Positions 15,411 to 27,564 of a DNA stretch of 29,363 nucleotides are shown here, piece by piece. Numbering within the stretch: the stretch's first letter is position 1; every line of letters begins with the position of its first letter. Source of the DNA: JAFGLY01 sp041309225 (GTDB taxonomy: Bacteria > Myxococcota_A > UBA796 > JAFGLY01); assembly GCA_041309225.1 (NCBI GenBank), contig JBFYZZ010000034.1, positions 1 to 29,363 of the forward strand. Reading direction: 5' to 3'. The notes under the pieces are model-generated. The model was given only the letters and a program-made list of their open reading frames with translations. It searched no databases and was not told the DNA's origin. A program made the translations under genes and the position numbers.

Positions 15411-15416
15411 AGTATA
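15411..15416 (-). promoter_or_regulatory. -10-like element for a leaderless transcript
   Basis: TATACT on the minus strand, six bases before the ATG at 15404. That is the spacing of leaderless promoters. No good -35 is visible and no ribosome binding site is present. It stands out because the surrounding DNA is almost all G and C. Confidence 0.4.
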
Positions 15417-15517
15417 GGACGCCCGCAGGGCCTCGACCACGGTCCGGAGCGCGGACGAGGGGGTGGCCGTCTACGAGGTGCTGCGCGGCCTCGACGGCGT
15501 GCGGATGCTGCTCTGAA

Positions 15518-16036
15518 TCAGGTGCCCGAGGCCGGCGCCGGGGGGGTGAAGACGCGGCTGGCGAGCTCCCGGTCGAGCATGAAGAGCCCATGGCCGGTGT
15601 CGCCGAGCAGCTTGAGCTTCTGCACGATCTCGTCCGCGCTGGCCTCCTCCTCGACCTGCTCGGTCACGAACCAGTGGAGGAAGACCTGCGTGGGGTAGTC
15701 GTCGGCCTGCCGGGCGAGGGCGGTGACGTGGTGGATCCGCCCGGTGATGTGGACCTCGTGGTCGAACGCCGCCTGGAAGGCCGCGAGAGGCGAGGCCCAC
15801 TCCGTCGCGGGGGCGGAGATCGCACCCAGGGCCACCCGGCCGCGCCGCCCGTGTACGAAGTCGTAGAACATCCGGGCGTGGACCAGCTCCTCCTGGGCCT
15901 GCACGAACATCCAGTGGGCGAAGCCCGGGAGGTTGATGGACTGGAACCAGGCGGACATGGAGAGGTAGAGCCAGGCGGATCCGGTCTCCTCGTGGATCTG
16001 CACGTTCAGCTCGTGTTCGATCGCGGCCTTGAGCAT
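15518..16036 (-). CDS. ftnA: Ferritin
   Basis: 172 residues of the non-haem ferritin family, which oxidises and stores iron in a 24-subunit cage. The four-helix pattern is clear: MLKAAIEHELNVQIHEETGSAWLYLSMSAWF with the first ferroxidase Glu (about 16/17), HWMFVQAQEELVHARMFYDFV with Glu49/50 and His53, the EVHITGRIHHVTALA helix with Glu94, and FLHWFVTEQVEEEASADEIV with Gln127 and Glu130. The ATG at 16036 is chosen over a longer frame since it matches the usual start and GGAGG lies five bases upstream. It diverges from the 1201-aa repeat protein. Confidence 0.94.
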   Translation of the reverse strand: MLKAAIEHELNVQIHEETGSAWLYLSMSAWFQSINLPGFAHWMFVQAQEELVHARMFYDFVHGRRGRVALGAISAPATEWASPLAAFQAAFDHEVHITGRIHHVTALARQADDYPTQVFLHWFVTEQVEEEASADEIVQKLKLLGDTGHGLFMLDRELASRVFTPPAPASGT

Positions 16037-16157
16037 CGTGTCCTCCTTCGGTGGGTGTGTCCCGTAGCCCCCAAGGGGGGTCGCGGGCAACGGGCTTCCG
16101 GAGGAGCCGCCACCCGAGCCGGATGTCACGCAGCCGGCCCGTGCCGGGAGCTGGCGC

Positions 16158-16186
16158 TTGCCCCGCGGCCAGACCCGGGCCAGAAT
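16158..16186 (+). promoter_or_regulatory. Possible promoter of the 1201-aa repeat lipoprotein
   Basis: TTGCCC (16158-16163), 17 bases, CAGAAT (16181-16186), ending 44 bases before the ATG at 16231. The -35 deviates from consensus at two positions, so this is a weak call. A short CCCCC-AA-GGGGG inverted repeat at 16068-16079 lies in the same divergent region, nearer ferritin. Confidence 0.35.
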
Positions 16187-16230
16187 GTCCGAGGACCCTC
16201 CGGTCGACCCCGGCCACGCCAGGAGACACC

Positions 16231-19817
<3,587 letters not shown>

Positions 19818-19836
<19 letters not shown>

Positions 19837-20573
19837 CCGGTCCGGTCGGCCACCGACCCCTCGGTCGTGAGGAGGGTGGCGACGTCCGTCACGAGGTGCC
19901 GGGCCAGGTCCCGGCCCACGGCACGGGGCCCGGACACGGCCGAGAGGACGGTGTCATACCGGTCCGCGTAGCGGAGGTAGACCTCGCCGTCGGGGGCGAC
20001 GAGCGCCACGCCGAGCGTGGCCGAGACGAGCACCGGATCGGTGTCCGGGTCCACGTAGACCACCCGGTCGCCCGCCCGCGTGGTGGAGGCCGGCACGGAC
20101 ACGCTCTTCAGGGGGATCGCGGCGATGTCGGCCATCCAGCGGAAGAGGACGGCCTCGCCGGGCAGGTGGGCCGCCGCGGCCCGGAGCGCGTCCTCCACGG
20201 CCTGCCCGTCCTGGAGGGCCTGGGTGATGCGACCCCGGGCGGGAGCGGCGAGGTCGACGTCGCGGAAGCGCCCGTTCCACCCCGGGGGCAGGGCGCGTGC
20301 CACCTCGCCGGGCAGGGCCGTTCCGAAGGCCGAGGGCACCTCGGCCAGGGCGGCCCGCCGGGCCTCACGGGCACCGGCCTCGCTGCCCTTGAGCGGCTCC
20401 CCGAGGAAGCCGACTGCGTCGAGCTCGGGCAGCGGCCCCACCAGGAGGAGGGGCGCCACGCGGATGTCCACCGGGGCGTCCGAGGGCGCGGAGGCCCAGT
20501 CCAGGTCGCCGGCCGGAGCGGCGGGGAGGCCCTGGGGGGCACCGATCGCGGCGAGGAGGAGCAGCGGCGTCAC
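19818..20573 (-). CDS. Signal-peptide protein, function unknown
   Basis: 251 residues. The N-terminus MTPLLLLAAIGAPQGLPA is a short export signal without a lipobox Cys. The mature protein alternates charged helices (EAGAREARRAALAEV, VEDALRAAAAHLPGEAVLFRW) and strands (DRVVYVDPDTDPVLVSATLGVALVAPDGEVYLRY), consistent with a periplasmic alpha/beta domain; no family was recognised. The GTG at 20573 is chosen because it begins the signal peptide and follows GGTGGAG; the frame upstream is a shadow. It converges on, and overlaps by 19 bases, the repeat-lipoprotein gene. Confidence 0.7.
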
Positions 20574-20668
20574 GAGGTCGTCTCCACCAGTGGCTACGGG
20601 ACCATTGTGACACGCCTGGACCCGGACGGGTTCCCCCCTGTCCATCTCTTGACGCGCCCGGCCGGGGC

Positions 20669-20887
20669 CTACCGCGACCGGGAGAGGGCAGCGCGGCGCG
20701 GCCCGAGCGCCGCCCGCCACAGCTCGTGCCCGCTCCCGACGGCGCACAGGACGTGGTGCACGCCCAGCCAGGTCCAGCCGCGCAGGCCGAGGCGCGGCCC
20801 GAGCAGCACGGTGAGGCCGATGGCCACCAGGATCCAGGTCAGGGCCGCGACCACGCCCAGGTCGAGGTCGCGACGCCCCACCCTCAC
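20669..20887 (-). CDS. Small two-helix membrane protein
   Basis: About 72 residues with two hydrophobic segments: VVAALTWILVAIGLTVLLGP (about 11-30) and a less hydrophobic WTWLGVHHVLCAVGSGHELW. The tail is Arg-rich, as for a cytoplasmic end. GTG at 20887 or 20896 could be the start and no good ribosome binding site is visible. It diverges from the pseudouridine synthase gene. No family recognised. Confidence 0.5.
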   Translation of the reverse strand: MRVGRRDLDLGVVAALTWILVAIGLTVLLGPRLGLRGWTWLGVHHVLCAVGSGHELWRAALGPRRAALSRSR

Positions 20888-20992
20888 GGAGCGCACCCGG
20901 TCCCGGGGGGATCGGCGGAGACACCCGGCATCGCGACAACGTACCCGGGATCCGGGCGGGGCGATACCTGCCGCATCCGAGCCGAGGACCCC

Positions 20993-21985
20993 GTGATCGA
21001 TCCACCCGACGACGTCGACCCTGACGAGGAGCAGGACGAGCCCTTCGAGGGGGCGTTCCAGCCGCTGGAGGCCGTGGTGGAACCCGAGTCCGCCGGCCGG
21101 CGGGCCGACGTCTGGATCGCCGCCCGCTTCCCCTGGTTCAGCCGGACGGCCGCGGCCCGGCTCTTCGAGGCGGGGCGGGTGGAGGGCCTCGACCGCCCGC
21201 TCAAGCCCTCCTCGCTGCTCCAGGCCGGGGAGCGGCTCCGGGTGTGGCGGCCCCGCCTGGTCCCCGGCGAGCCCCCGCCCCCCCTGCCCCCGATCCTGTA
21301 CGAGGACGACCGGATCGTGGCCTTCGACAAGCCGGCGGGGATGCTGGCCCACCCCTCCGGCTCGTCCTTCGCGTGGGCGCTCATCGGCCTCGCCCGCCAG
21401 GCCCGGCCCGGTCACCACCTCCACCTCGTCCACCGCCTGGATCGCGACACCTCGGGCGTGACGGTGATCGCCAAGGACGACGAGGCCAACCGCGTCCTCA
21501 AGCACGCCTTCCTCGACCACCGCGTGGACAAGGTCTACTGGGCCGTGGTCCGCGGGGTGCCCGCCTGGAGCACCCTCCTCGTGGACGCCCCCATCGGGAA
21601 GGCCACCCACTCCACGGTGAGGCTCCGCATGGGGGTCCGACCCGACGGCCTCCCGGCGCGCACCCGCTTCCACGTGCTCGCCCGGTTCGTCGGCATGGCG
21701 CTGGTGGCTGCCCACCCGCGCACGGGCCGCACCCACCAGATCCGGGTCCACCTCGAGCACGCGGGCCACCCGGTGCTCGGCGACCGCGTCTACGGACAGC
21801 CCGACGAGGTGTTCCTCCACGTCCTGGAGCACGGCGTCGACGACGAGACGCGACGGCGCGCGGGCTTCCGGCGCCAGGCGCTGCATGCCCGAATCCTCCG
21901 CTTGCCAGGCCCGAAAGGCGGCTTCCTCGAGGTCTGCGCCCCGCTGCCGGACGACATGCGGGCGCTGGTGCGGGGTGGGTGGTGA
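20993..21985 (+). CDS. RluA-family pseudouridine synthase with S4 domain
   Basis: Converts specific uridines in rRNA (or tRNA) to pseudouridine. 330 residues: an acidic N-terminus, an S4 RNA-binding domain (about 35-90; SRTAAARLFEAGRVEG), then the catalytic domain with ILYEDDRIVAFDKPAGMLAHP, HRLDRDTSGVTVIAKD (catalytic Asp150) and HPRTGRTHQIRVHLEHAGHPVLGDRVYG. The S4 plus catalytic layout is that of RluC/RluD. The GTG at 20993 has GAGGA four bases upstream; the open frame back to 20726 is a shadow of the minus-strand gene. Confidence 0.92.
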   Translation: MIDPPDDVDPDEEQDEPFEGAFQPLEAVVEPESAGRRADVWIAARFPWFSRTAAARLFEAGRVEGLDRPLKPSSLLQAGERLRVWRPRLVPGEPPPPLPPILYEDDRIVAFDKPAGMLAHPSGSSFAWALIGLARQARPGHHLHLVHRLDRDTSGVTVIAKDDEANRVLKHAFLDHRVDKVYWAVVRGVPAWSTLLVDAPIGKATHSTVRLRMGVRPDGLPARTRFHVLARFVGMALVAAHPRTGRTHQIRVHLEHAGHPVLGDRVYGQPDEVFLHVLEHGVDDETRRRAGFRRQALHARILRLPGPKGGFLEVCAPLPDDMRALVRGGW

Positions 21986-22021
21986 GGGCCGTGCCGGTTG
22001 CCCCGAGGGTGTGCACCGTGT

Positions 22022-22027
22022 CACGAT
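22022..22027 (+). promoter_or_regulatory. Possible -10 for the caspase-fold gene
   Basis: CACGAT, 18 bases after TTGCCC (21998-22003), ending 37 bases before the ATG at 22065. Weak match; TTGCCC also precedes the 16231 gene. Confidence 0.25.
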
Positions 22028-22064
22028 GCGTTTCCGTTCCCCGGTCACCACCCCCGGATGGACC

Positions 22065-23927
22065 ATGATGCTCCCGCTCTTTGCTCTCGCCGTCTCCCTC
22101 GCGCTCGCCGGGCCCTCGACGACGCCGGCCGCCGTGGTCTCGCCCTCCGTCGACAAGCCTCTCGTCACGGGCCAGACGAACGCCGCGGACGCGGCGCTCG
22201 TGGTGGCCAACGAGGCGCACTCCGCCCTGCCCCCGCAACCCTACGCCACCCGCGACGGCGAGGCGTTCACGGGGTTCCTGCAGGATACCCTCGGCATCCC
22301 CTCGAGCCGCATCCGGACGCTCAACGGCGCCGACGCGGCCTCCCTGCGGGCCGCCGTGCCGAAGGCCGCCTCCAAGGTGGGCAAGGGGGGCACGTTCTGG
22401 ATCTTCTTCGCAGGCCACGGCACGGTCGACGCCTCGGGTCGCCGCGTCCTGCTCGGCGTGAACCAGTCAGCCAAACCCGAGTCCGCCGGGGACGCCGGCG
22501 TCCCGCTCGACGAGCTGATCGATACCGTCACGAAGCTCAAGGCCAAGCGGGTGATCCTCGTGCTGGACGCCGGATTCGGCGCCCGCAGCCGCGGGGGCAG
22601 ACCCCTCTTCCCTGGCCGGGCGGTCCCGGTCCCCCGGCTCGCGGCGCCGGCCTCGCCCACGGTCATGGTCTGGACCGCCACCTCCGCGACGGAGACCCCC
22701 GAGGTCTGGGAGGAGGCCCGGCACGGCCTGTTCACCTGGCTGGTCCTGGGGGCCCTGCGAGGCTGGGCGGACGGCGCCCTCGGCAGCCTGCCGGACGGCA
22801 TCGTCACGATGGCCGAGGCGCAGGAGTACGTCAACGACCTTTCCGCCCGGCTCGGCCGCCTGCCCCGGCCCACGATGGACAGCCGGGCGGAGGTCTGGGA
22901 CCAGGTGCTCATGGACGGCAACCTCGAGGTCGGCCCCGCCCCGGAGCAGATCCGGGCCCTCGCCGCCCGCGACCGCACCGACCGGGCCGAGCGCCTGGGC
23001 AAGGCCAAGGCCGAGGAGGCCAAGGCCGCCTGGGACGGGATCCGGGTCCTCGCCGAGAAGGGCACCCCGGAGGGCAGGGCCGCGCTCGAGAACTTCGTGT
23101 CCACCTGGGAGCGGCCGACCATGATGCTGGACTGGTCGCCCTACGTGCCCGAGGTCCGCGAGGCCCGGCGCATGCTCGTCGAGTGGGGCAAGCCCAAGAC
23201 CCTGGCCGCCGCCGGGGCCGGCAAGACGCCCGCCCCCGGCTCGGGCGGGGCCAAGGCCCCCGCCGCGACCGGCACCGGGCCGGCGGCCCCGGTCGGATCC
23301 GCCCGGAGTCCGGCCGACGTCCCCACGGACACCTGCGACGACCTCGTCCGGTTCGAGGATCTCGCGCGGGTGGGCCAGCTCAAGGAGGGCCACATCGCGT
23401 GCCTCGAGGGGCGCCTGGTCGCCTCCGACACCCGGATGACCACCCGCGAGAAGATCTCCCGGGTGCTCCTCGTGGACGCCGAGGCCCGCAAGGACTACGC
23501 GCGCTGGGAGAAGCTCATCGCCCGCCACATGAAGGAGATCGACCAGTCCGACCCGGACCTGGCGTTCAAGTACGCGGTCTACCTCTCCAAGAAGGACGGC
23601 GGCGACCAGGATCAGGTCATCTGGTGGGCGAGCCGGGCCCTCGACCGCAAGGACGCCTGGAGCGGCACGCTCTACGAGAAGAAGGTCTACGCGCTCCACC
23701 GGATCCGGGCGGAGGCCTCGGTCCGTCTCTGGTCCACGGCCGAGAAGACCTACCTGCAGGCCCGTTCCCCGCAGGCCGAGGACGCCGCCGAGCGGGCCCG
23801 TGGCGTGGCCAAGGAGTACGCACGGGCCTGGCTCGAGTACGCCCGCGTGAGCGACCAGGACGTGAAGACGGCCATGCAGCTCTGCCTGCAGGCCGCCGGC
23901 GCCGAGACCTACTGCAAGGAGGAGTAG
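22065..23927 (+). CDS. Second secreted caspase-fold protein without the catalytic cysteine, with helical C-terminal domain
   Basis: 620 residues with a signal peptide (MMLPLFALAVSLALAG). The caspase-like domain spans about 35-280: AALVVANEAHSALPP, the GGTFWIFFAGHGTVDASG strand with the expected His118, and KRVILVLDAGFGARS, where the canonical D-A-C reads D-A-G (Gly170), so the nucleophile is missing. A degenerate EF-hand-like stretch, LPDGIVTMAEAQEYV, follows as in active relatives. After an Ala/Pro/Gly linker (about 375-410) there is a charged alpha-helical domain that may be TPR-like, containing four Cys including two near the end. ATG 22065 gives the signal peptide; ATG 22026 is also possible. 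Paralogous in design to the 345-aa protein at 4812-5849. Confidence 0.8.
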   Translation: MMLPLFALAVSLALAGPSTTPAAVVSPSVDKPLVTGQTNAADAALVVANEAHSALPPQPYATRDGEAFTGFLQDTLGIPSSRIRTLNGADAASLRAAVPKAASKVGKGGTFWIFFAGHGTVDASGRRVLLGVNQSAKPESAGDAGVPLDELIDTVTKLKAKRVILVLDAGFGARSRGGRPLFPGRAVPVPRLAAPASPTVMVWTATSATETPEVWEEARHGLFTWLVLGALRGWADGALGSLPDGIVTMAEAQEYVNDLSARLGRLPRPTMDSRAEVWDQVLMDGNLEVGPAPEQIRALAARDRTDRAERLGKAKAEEAKAAWDGIRVLAEKGTPEGRAALENFVSTWERPTMMLDWSPYVPEVREARRMLVEWGKPKTLAAAGAGKTPAPGSGGAKAPAATGTGPAAPVGSARSPADVPTDTCDDLVRFEDLARVGQLKEGHIACLEGRLVASDTRMTTREKISRVLLVDAEARKDYARWEKLIARHMKEIDQSDPDLAFKYAVYLSKKDGGDQDQVIWWASRALDRKDAWSGTLYEKKVYALHRIRAEASVRLWSTAEKTYLQARSPQAEDAAERARGVAKEYARAWLEYARVSDQDVKTAMQLCLQAAGAETYCKEE

Positions 23928-23968
23928 CCCCTCACCGGGGCAGGCTCACGAAGGGGGGATCGGCGGCC

Positions 23969-24664
23969 TCAGAACGTGCCCCCCACGGCCACGCCGCCCC
24001 CACCCCGCAGGACGATGGGTGCCACCGACCACGACCCGGCCAGCGGCATGGGCGGCTCCGGGTTGGGCGGCTCGGGCGGCTCGGGGGCCGTCTCCGGGTC
24101 CACGTCCCCGCCCGTGCCGTCGTCGATGCGACGCTGGTACTGCTGCTCCAGCACGCGCTTCTGCACCGCCTGCTTGTAGGGGGCGAAGACCCGTCGGACC
24201 TCGACGTACTGGACCACGCCCGTGGCGTAGGAGGCCGCGTAGAGGACGCCCCGCGTCCACTGCACGGTGGTGTCGGACACGGACCCGTGGTCGCCGTCGG
24301 GGGTGCGCAGGAGCTCGGGCACGGCGAGGGCACCCACGTAGCAGGCCACCGAGAGCCAGCCCATGGCGCCGCTGGCGTACCGGCCTCGCTCCTCCAGCAC
24401 CGACTGGACGTGGAGTGAGCCCGCCAACAGCAGGGGGGGGCCCGCGGCGAGCAGCGGCAGGGCGGTGGCCGACGCCAGCGGGGAGAGGCCCAGGACCGGT
24501 CCGTCCGGATCGGTGGCGAGGTCCGCAGCCGCCAGACCCCCGAGCGCCAGCGCACCCACGGGCGCCAGCACGAGGCCCGTGGTGGCCACGGCCATCGCGC
24601 CCTCGGGCGGGTAGGCTCGGGCGGGCCCCACGACGAGCAGGAGAGCGAGGGCGGGCACGAGCAT
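23969..24664 (-). CDS. Membrane/envelope protein with Pro-rich linker and strand-like C-terminus
   Basis: 231 residues. The signal peptide is MLVPALALLLVVGPARA. Three hydrophobic segments follow (about 24-50, 63-85, 97-115), then a charged helix (VRRVFAPYKQAVQKRVLEQQYQ is the core), a Pro/Glu-rich linker, and a last segment, SWSVAPIVLRGGGGVAVGGTF, that looks like an outer-membrane beta-strand ending in Phe. No known family. The ATG at 24664 is fixed by GGAGG five bases upstream. It converges on the second caspase-fold gene, 41 bp away, and has an extended -10 upstream. Confidence 0.7.
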   Translation of the reverse strand: MLVPALALLLVVGPARAYPPEGAMAVATTGLVLAPVGALALGGLAAADLATDPDGPVLGLSPLASATALPLLAAGPPLLLAGSLHVQSVLEERGRYASGAMGWLSVACYVGALAVPELLRTPDGDHGSVSDTTVQWTRGVLYAASYATGVVQYVEVRRVFAPYKQAVQKRVLEQQYQRRIDDGTGGDVDPETAPEPPEPPNPEPPMPLAGSWSVAPIVLRGGGGVAVGGTF

Positions 24665-24696
24665 GGCGACCTCCAGGCGTCCGGCAGGCTCGTGCC

Positions 24697-24706
24697 ATCC
24701 TACCAC
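24697..24706 (-). promoter_or_regulatory. Extended -10 promoter element (GTGGTAGGAT)
   Basis: On the minus strand the TG-n-TANNAT pattern lies 32 bases before the ATG at 24664. It is identical over ten bases to the element at 6959-6968. No -35 is recognisable, as expected for extended -10 promoters. Confidence 0.45.
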
Positions 24707-24730
24707 ACGGGTGGTCGGTGCTCCCCAGGA

Positions 24731-26119
24731 TCAGTGGGCGGCGGCACGCCCCCTGGGCTTCTCGTTCCAGAGGGTGGCCATGAGCAGCATGCCCACCAGC
24801 GCGAAGGGGAGGGGCCACAGCTTCCAGACCTGCCAACCCCAGGTCTCGGTGATCCACCCGACGAGCAGTCCGGTGAAGGGGGCGGCGACCAGGTACTGCA
24901 TGCCGTCGAAGAGCCCGGCCGCGGTGGCCGCGCCCTTCTTGCCGCCGAAGTCCATGGACGCGGCCCCGCCGATGACGCCGTGCGCGCCGTTGATGAAGAA
25001 GGAGAGGAGGCAGAGGGCCACCACCGCCTGCCAGGCGCCGTTGCCGAGGAGCCGGAAGAGGACGAGGCAGGCGGCCATGCCCGCGAAGCCGATGACCACC
25101 ACCGGTGCGCGGCGGCTCTGGAACACCCGGTCGGACAGCGGCCCGAGCACGAAGCCGCCCGCGATGCCCAGGAGCCCGATGCCCCACGCCGTGACCTGGA
25201 ACAGGGCCTCGGTGGTGGTGACGCCGAGGACCTCCTTGAAGTAGACCGGCCACCAGGAGTCGACCACGCTGCGTCGCACGAACCCCAGCATCACGGAGGC
25301 GAGCGCGATGGTCCACATCACTCGGCTCGTGAAGATCCTCCTCGCCACGTCGAGCACGCTCACCTTCTCCTCGGGCGCGCCGATCTGGGCGTCACCGGTG
25401 TCGAGGGGCTCGAAGCCGGCCTCCTCGGGCCGCTCCCGCACGAAGAGGAGCGTGAGGAGGAAGAAGACGCCCACGAGGAGGGCCGGGAGCCACCACGCCC
25501 AGTACCAGCCCAGGCCCCTGGCGATGATGGGGGTGCCCGAAAACGCCAAGATGAGCCCGAGACGGATGAGCACGCCGAAGATGGCACCGAAGGTGCCGCG
25601 CTCGCTCAGGTGGAACCACTGGGCATTGATCTTGACGATCGAGAGCGCGCCGAACGACTGGAAGTAGGCGTTGACGGCCCATACGGCCGACATGACGTAG
25701 GCGAGCTGCCGAGGGGTGAGCCCGCCGGCCAGCACGGCCGGGGTGACCAGGGTGCGCGCCGCGCCCTCGCCGGTGAACACGGGGGGCGAGACCACGGCCC
25801 AGTGGAAGGCGCCGAAAACGAGGTTCATGACCACGACGCCCGCCGCGCCGACGAGGAACGCCCTGCGGCCGCCCACCTTGTCCGCGATGGCGGCGTTGAA
25901 CAGGACCGAGATGCCGTACAGGAAGGGCATCGCGGTGTCGAGGATGGCGAGGTCGACCTTGGTCCAGCCGAACACGTCCATGAGCGTGGGCGCGTTCGCA
26001 TTGAAGTTGTACCGCGTCATGTAGAAGAACGCGTACAGCAGGCCGACGATCATCCAGTTCTGGAAGCGGCGCTTCCGAAAGGCCGGATCGCGGACGAGAT
26101 CGGGCGGTCGCTCGGTCAT
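24731..26119 (-). CDS. MFS transporter of the organophosphate:phosphate antiporter (GlpT/UhpT) type
   Basis: 462 residues and about twelve transmembrane helices. RFQNWMIVGLLYAFFYMTRYNFNANAP at the N-terminus and INGAHGVIGGAASMDFGGKKGAATAAGLFDGMQY near 375-410 are hallmark segments of the OPA family, which swaps phosphate for sugar phosphates, glycerol-3-phosphate or similar anions. The substrate is not determined. The ATG overlaps the symporter stop as ATGA (26116-26119) with GGAGG four bases upstream. Confidence 0.9.
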   Translation of the reverse strand: MTERPPDLVRDPAFRKRRFQNWMIVGLLYAFFYMTRYNFNANAPTLMDVFGWTKVDLAILDTAMPFLYGISVLFNAAIADKVGGRRAFLVGAAGVVVMNLVFGAFHWAVVSPPVFTGEGAARTLVTPAVLAGGLTPRQLAYVMSAVWAVNAYFQSFGALSIVKINAQWFHLSERGTFGAIFGVLIRLGLILAFSGTPIIARGLGWYWAWWLPALLVGVFFLLTLLFVRERPEEAGFEPLDTGDAQIGAPEEKVSVLDVARRIFTSRVMWTIALASVMLGFVRRSVVDSWWPVYFKEVLGVTTTEALFQVTAWGIGLLGIAGGFVLGPLSDRVFQSRRAPVVVIGFAGMAACLVLFRLLGNGAWQAVVALCLLSFFINGAHGVIGGAASMDFGGKKGAATAAGLFDGMQYLVAAPFTGLLVGWITETWGWQVWKLWPLPFALVGMLLMATLWNEKPRGRAAAH

Positions 26120-27564
26120 CGGGCCTCCGTCGTACGCCGGGCCCTGTCCAGGGTGCTCACCGCCAGCGTCGCGAGCGCAGCGGACAGGAAGGCAGGAACG
26201 AGCTCGTAGATCATCGATTCCGACAGGCCGCTCTGCTTCCATGCCACCGTGACCAGGAACCCGGTGATCATGCCGGCCACCGCGCCCCAGCCGGTGACCC
26301 GGCGCGTGGTCAGCGCGAGCAGCAGGACCGGCCCGAAGGCCGCGCCCAGGCCGGACCAGGCGTAGAGCACGAACCAGAAGACGAGGCGAACGTCGCGCAT
26401 TGCCACGAGGATGGCCACGGTGCCGAGCACGAGCACCGCGAGGCGGCCCGAGGTCACCAGCGCCCGGCTCCCGCGCCCCAGGCCGAGGATCCGCTCCAGC
26501 ACGTCACGGCTCACGGTGGAGGCCGCCACGAGGAGCTGTGAGGAGACAGTGGACATGATCGCGGAGAGGATCGCCGCGAGCATGATGCCCGCCACCAGCG
26601 GGTGGAGCATCCGGCGAGCGAGCAGCGGGAAGAGCTGCTCGGGGTCGCCCTGGGTCATGAGCTCGGGCAGGAGCACGCGCCCGGCGAGCCCCAGGAAGCC
26701 CGCGCCGTAGAACACCAGCACGCCCCAGACCATGGCGATCACCTGGGTCTGCCGGATCTTCTCGTCGCTCGAGGCGGCCATGTACCGGGTCAGCACGTGG
26801 GGTTGGCCCGGGTAGCCGAGCCCGATGCCGAGCAGGCCGGTGACCGATCCGAAGAGGAGGGCGCCCGTGAGGTTCCCCGTGGGCTCGACGAGCGCCGGGT
26901 GGACGGCCTCGAGACGCGCCAGGAGTCCGTGGTAGCCACCCACCTCGGCCACCACGAGGAGCGGCATGACAACCAGGGCGCCCACCATCACGAGCCCCTG
27001 GAGGAAGTCGGTCCAGGCCACGGCCCGGAAACCGCCGAGCAGGGTGTACACGACGACGATCCCGCCACCCACGATCACGCCCCGGGCGTAGGGCATGCCC
27101 AGGATCGCCTCCATGGCCTTGCCCGTGGCGGTCAACTGGGCCGCGACGTAGCCGCCCAGGCAGCACAGGATCACCACCGCCCCCACGATCCGCAACGTGC
27201 GCACCGGACCCCCGAGGCGATCGGCGATCAGGTCGAGCAGGGTCAGCGAGCCCTGCCGCGCGGCGATCCGGCGGATCCGGGGAGCGAGGAAGTAGAGGTT
27301 GACGGCGTACCCCAGGAGGCACCCCGGAGCGAACCAGAGGGCCGACAGGCCGTCCTTGTAGGCCATGCCGACCGCGCCCAGGACCACCCAGCCGCTCTCG
27401 GACGACGCGGTGGACGAGACGGCCGTGACCCAGGAGCCCAGCGAGCGGCCCGCCAGCCAGTACTGCTCCGGGTCGCGGGCGAGACGCGACGCCGCGGCCC
27501 CGAGGCCCAGGAGCCCAGCCATGTACACCACGACGATGACGACGATCCACGCGTCGGGGGTCAT
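26116..27564 (-). CDS. putP: Sodium:solute symporter, PutP-like
   Basis: 482 residues, twelve to thirteen transmembrane helices, SSS family. SSTASSESGWVVLGAVGMAYKDGLSALWF in helix 2-3 and GLGYPGQPHVLTRYMA match the sodium/proline symporter PutP closely, and ILSAIMSTVSSQLLVAASTVSRDV carries the Ser/Thr residues of the sodium site. Proline is the best guess for the substrate, but other SSS members share these motifs. The ATG overlaps the stop of the upstream 33-aa gene as ATGA (27561-27564), with GGAGG eight bases upstream. Confidence 0.87.
   Translation of the reverse strand: MTPDAWIVVIVVVYMAGLLGLGAAASRLARDPEQYWLAGRSLGSWVTAVSSTASSESGWVVLGAVGMAYKDGLSALWFAPGCLLGYAVNLYFLAPRIRRIAARQGSLTLLDLIADRLGGPVRTLRIVGAVVILCCLGGYVAAQLTATGKAMEAILGMPYARGVIVGGGIVVVYTLLGGFRAVAWTDFLQGLVMVGALVVMPLLVVAEVGGYHGLLARLEAVHPALVEPTGNLTGALLFGSVTGLLGIGLGYPGQPHVLTRYMAASSDEKIRQTQVIAMVWGVLVFYGAGFLGLAGRVLLPELMTQGDPEQLFPLLARRMLHPLVAGIMLAAILSAIMSTVSSQLLVAASTVSRDVLERILGLGRGSRALVTSGRLAVLVLGTVAILVAMRDVRLVFWFVLYAWSGLGAAFGPVLLLALTTRRVTGWGAVAGMITGFLVTVAWKQSGLSESMIYELVPAFLSAALATLAVSTLDRARRTTEAR

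Noticed and set aside
16062..16090. TTGCCC-N17-CTACGG as ferritin promoter on the minus strand
   Set aside because: The -10 is too poor to list as a feature; the CCCCC-AA-GGGGG repeat inside it may be chance in this GC-rich DNA.
23928..23968. Possible bidirectional terminator between convergent genes
   Set aside because: Only a four-base CCCC/GGGG pairing is present and there is no T-run on either strand.
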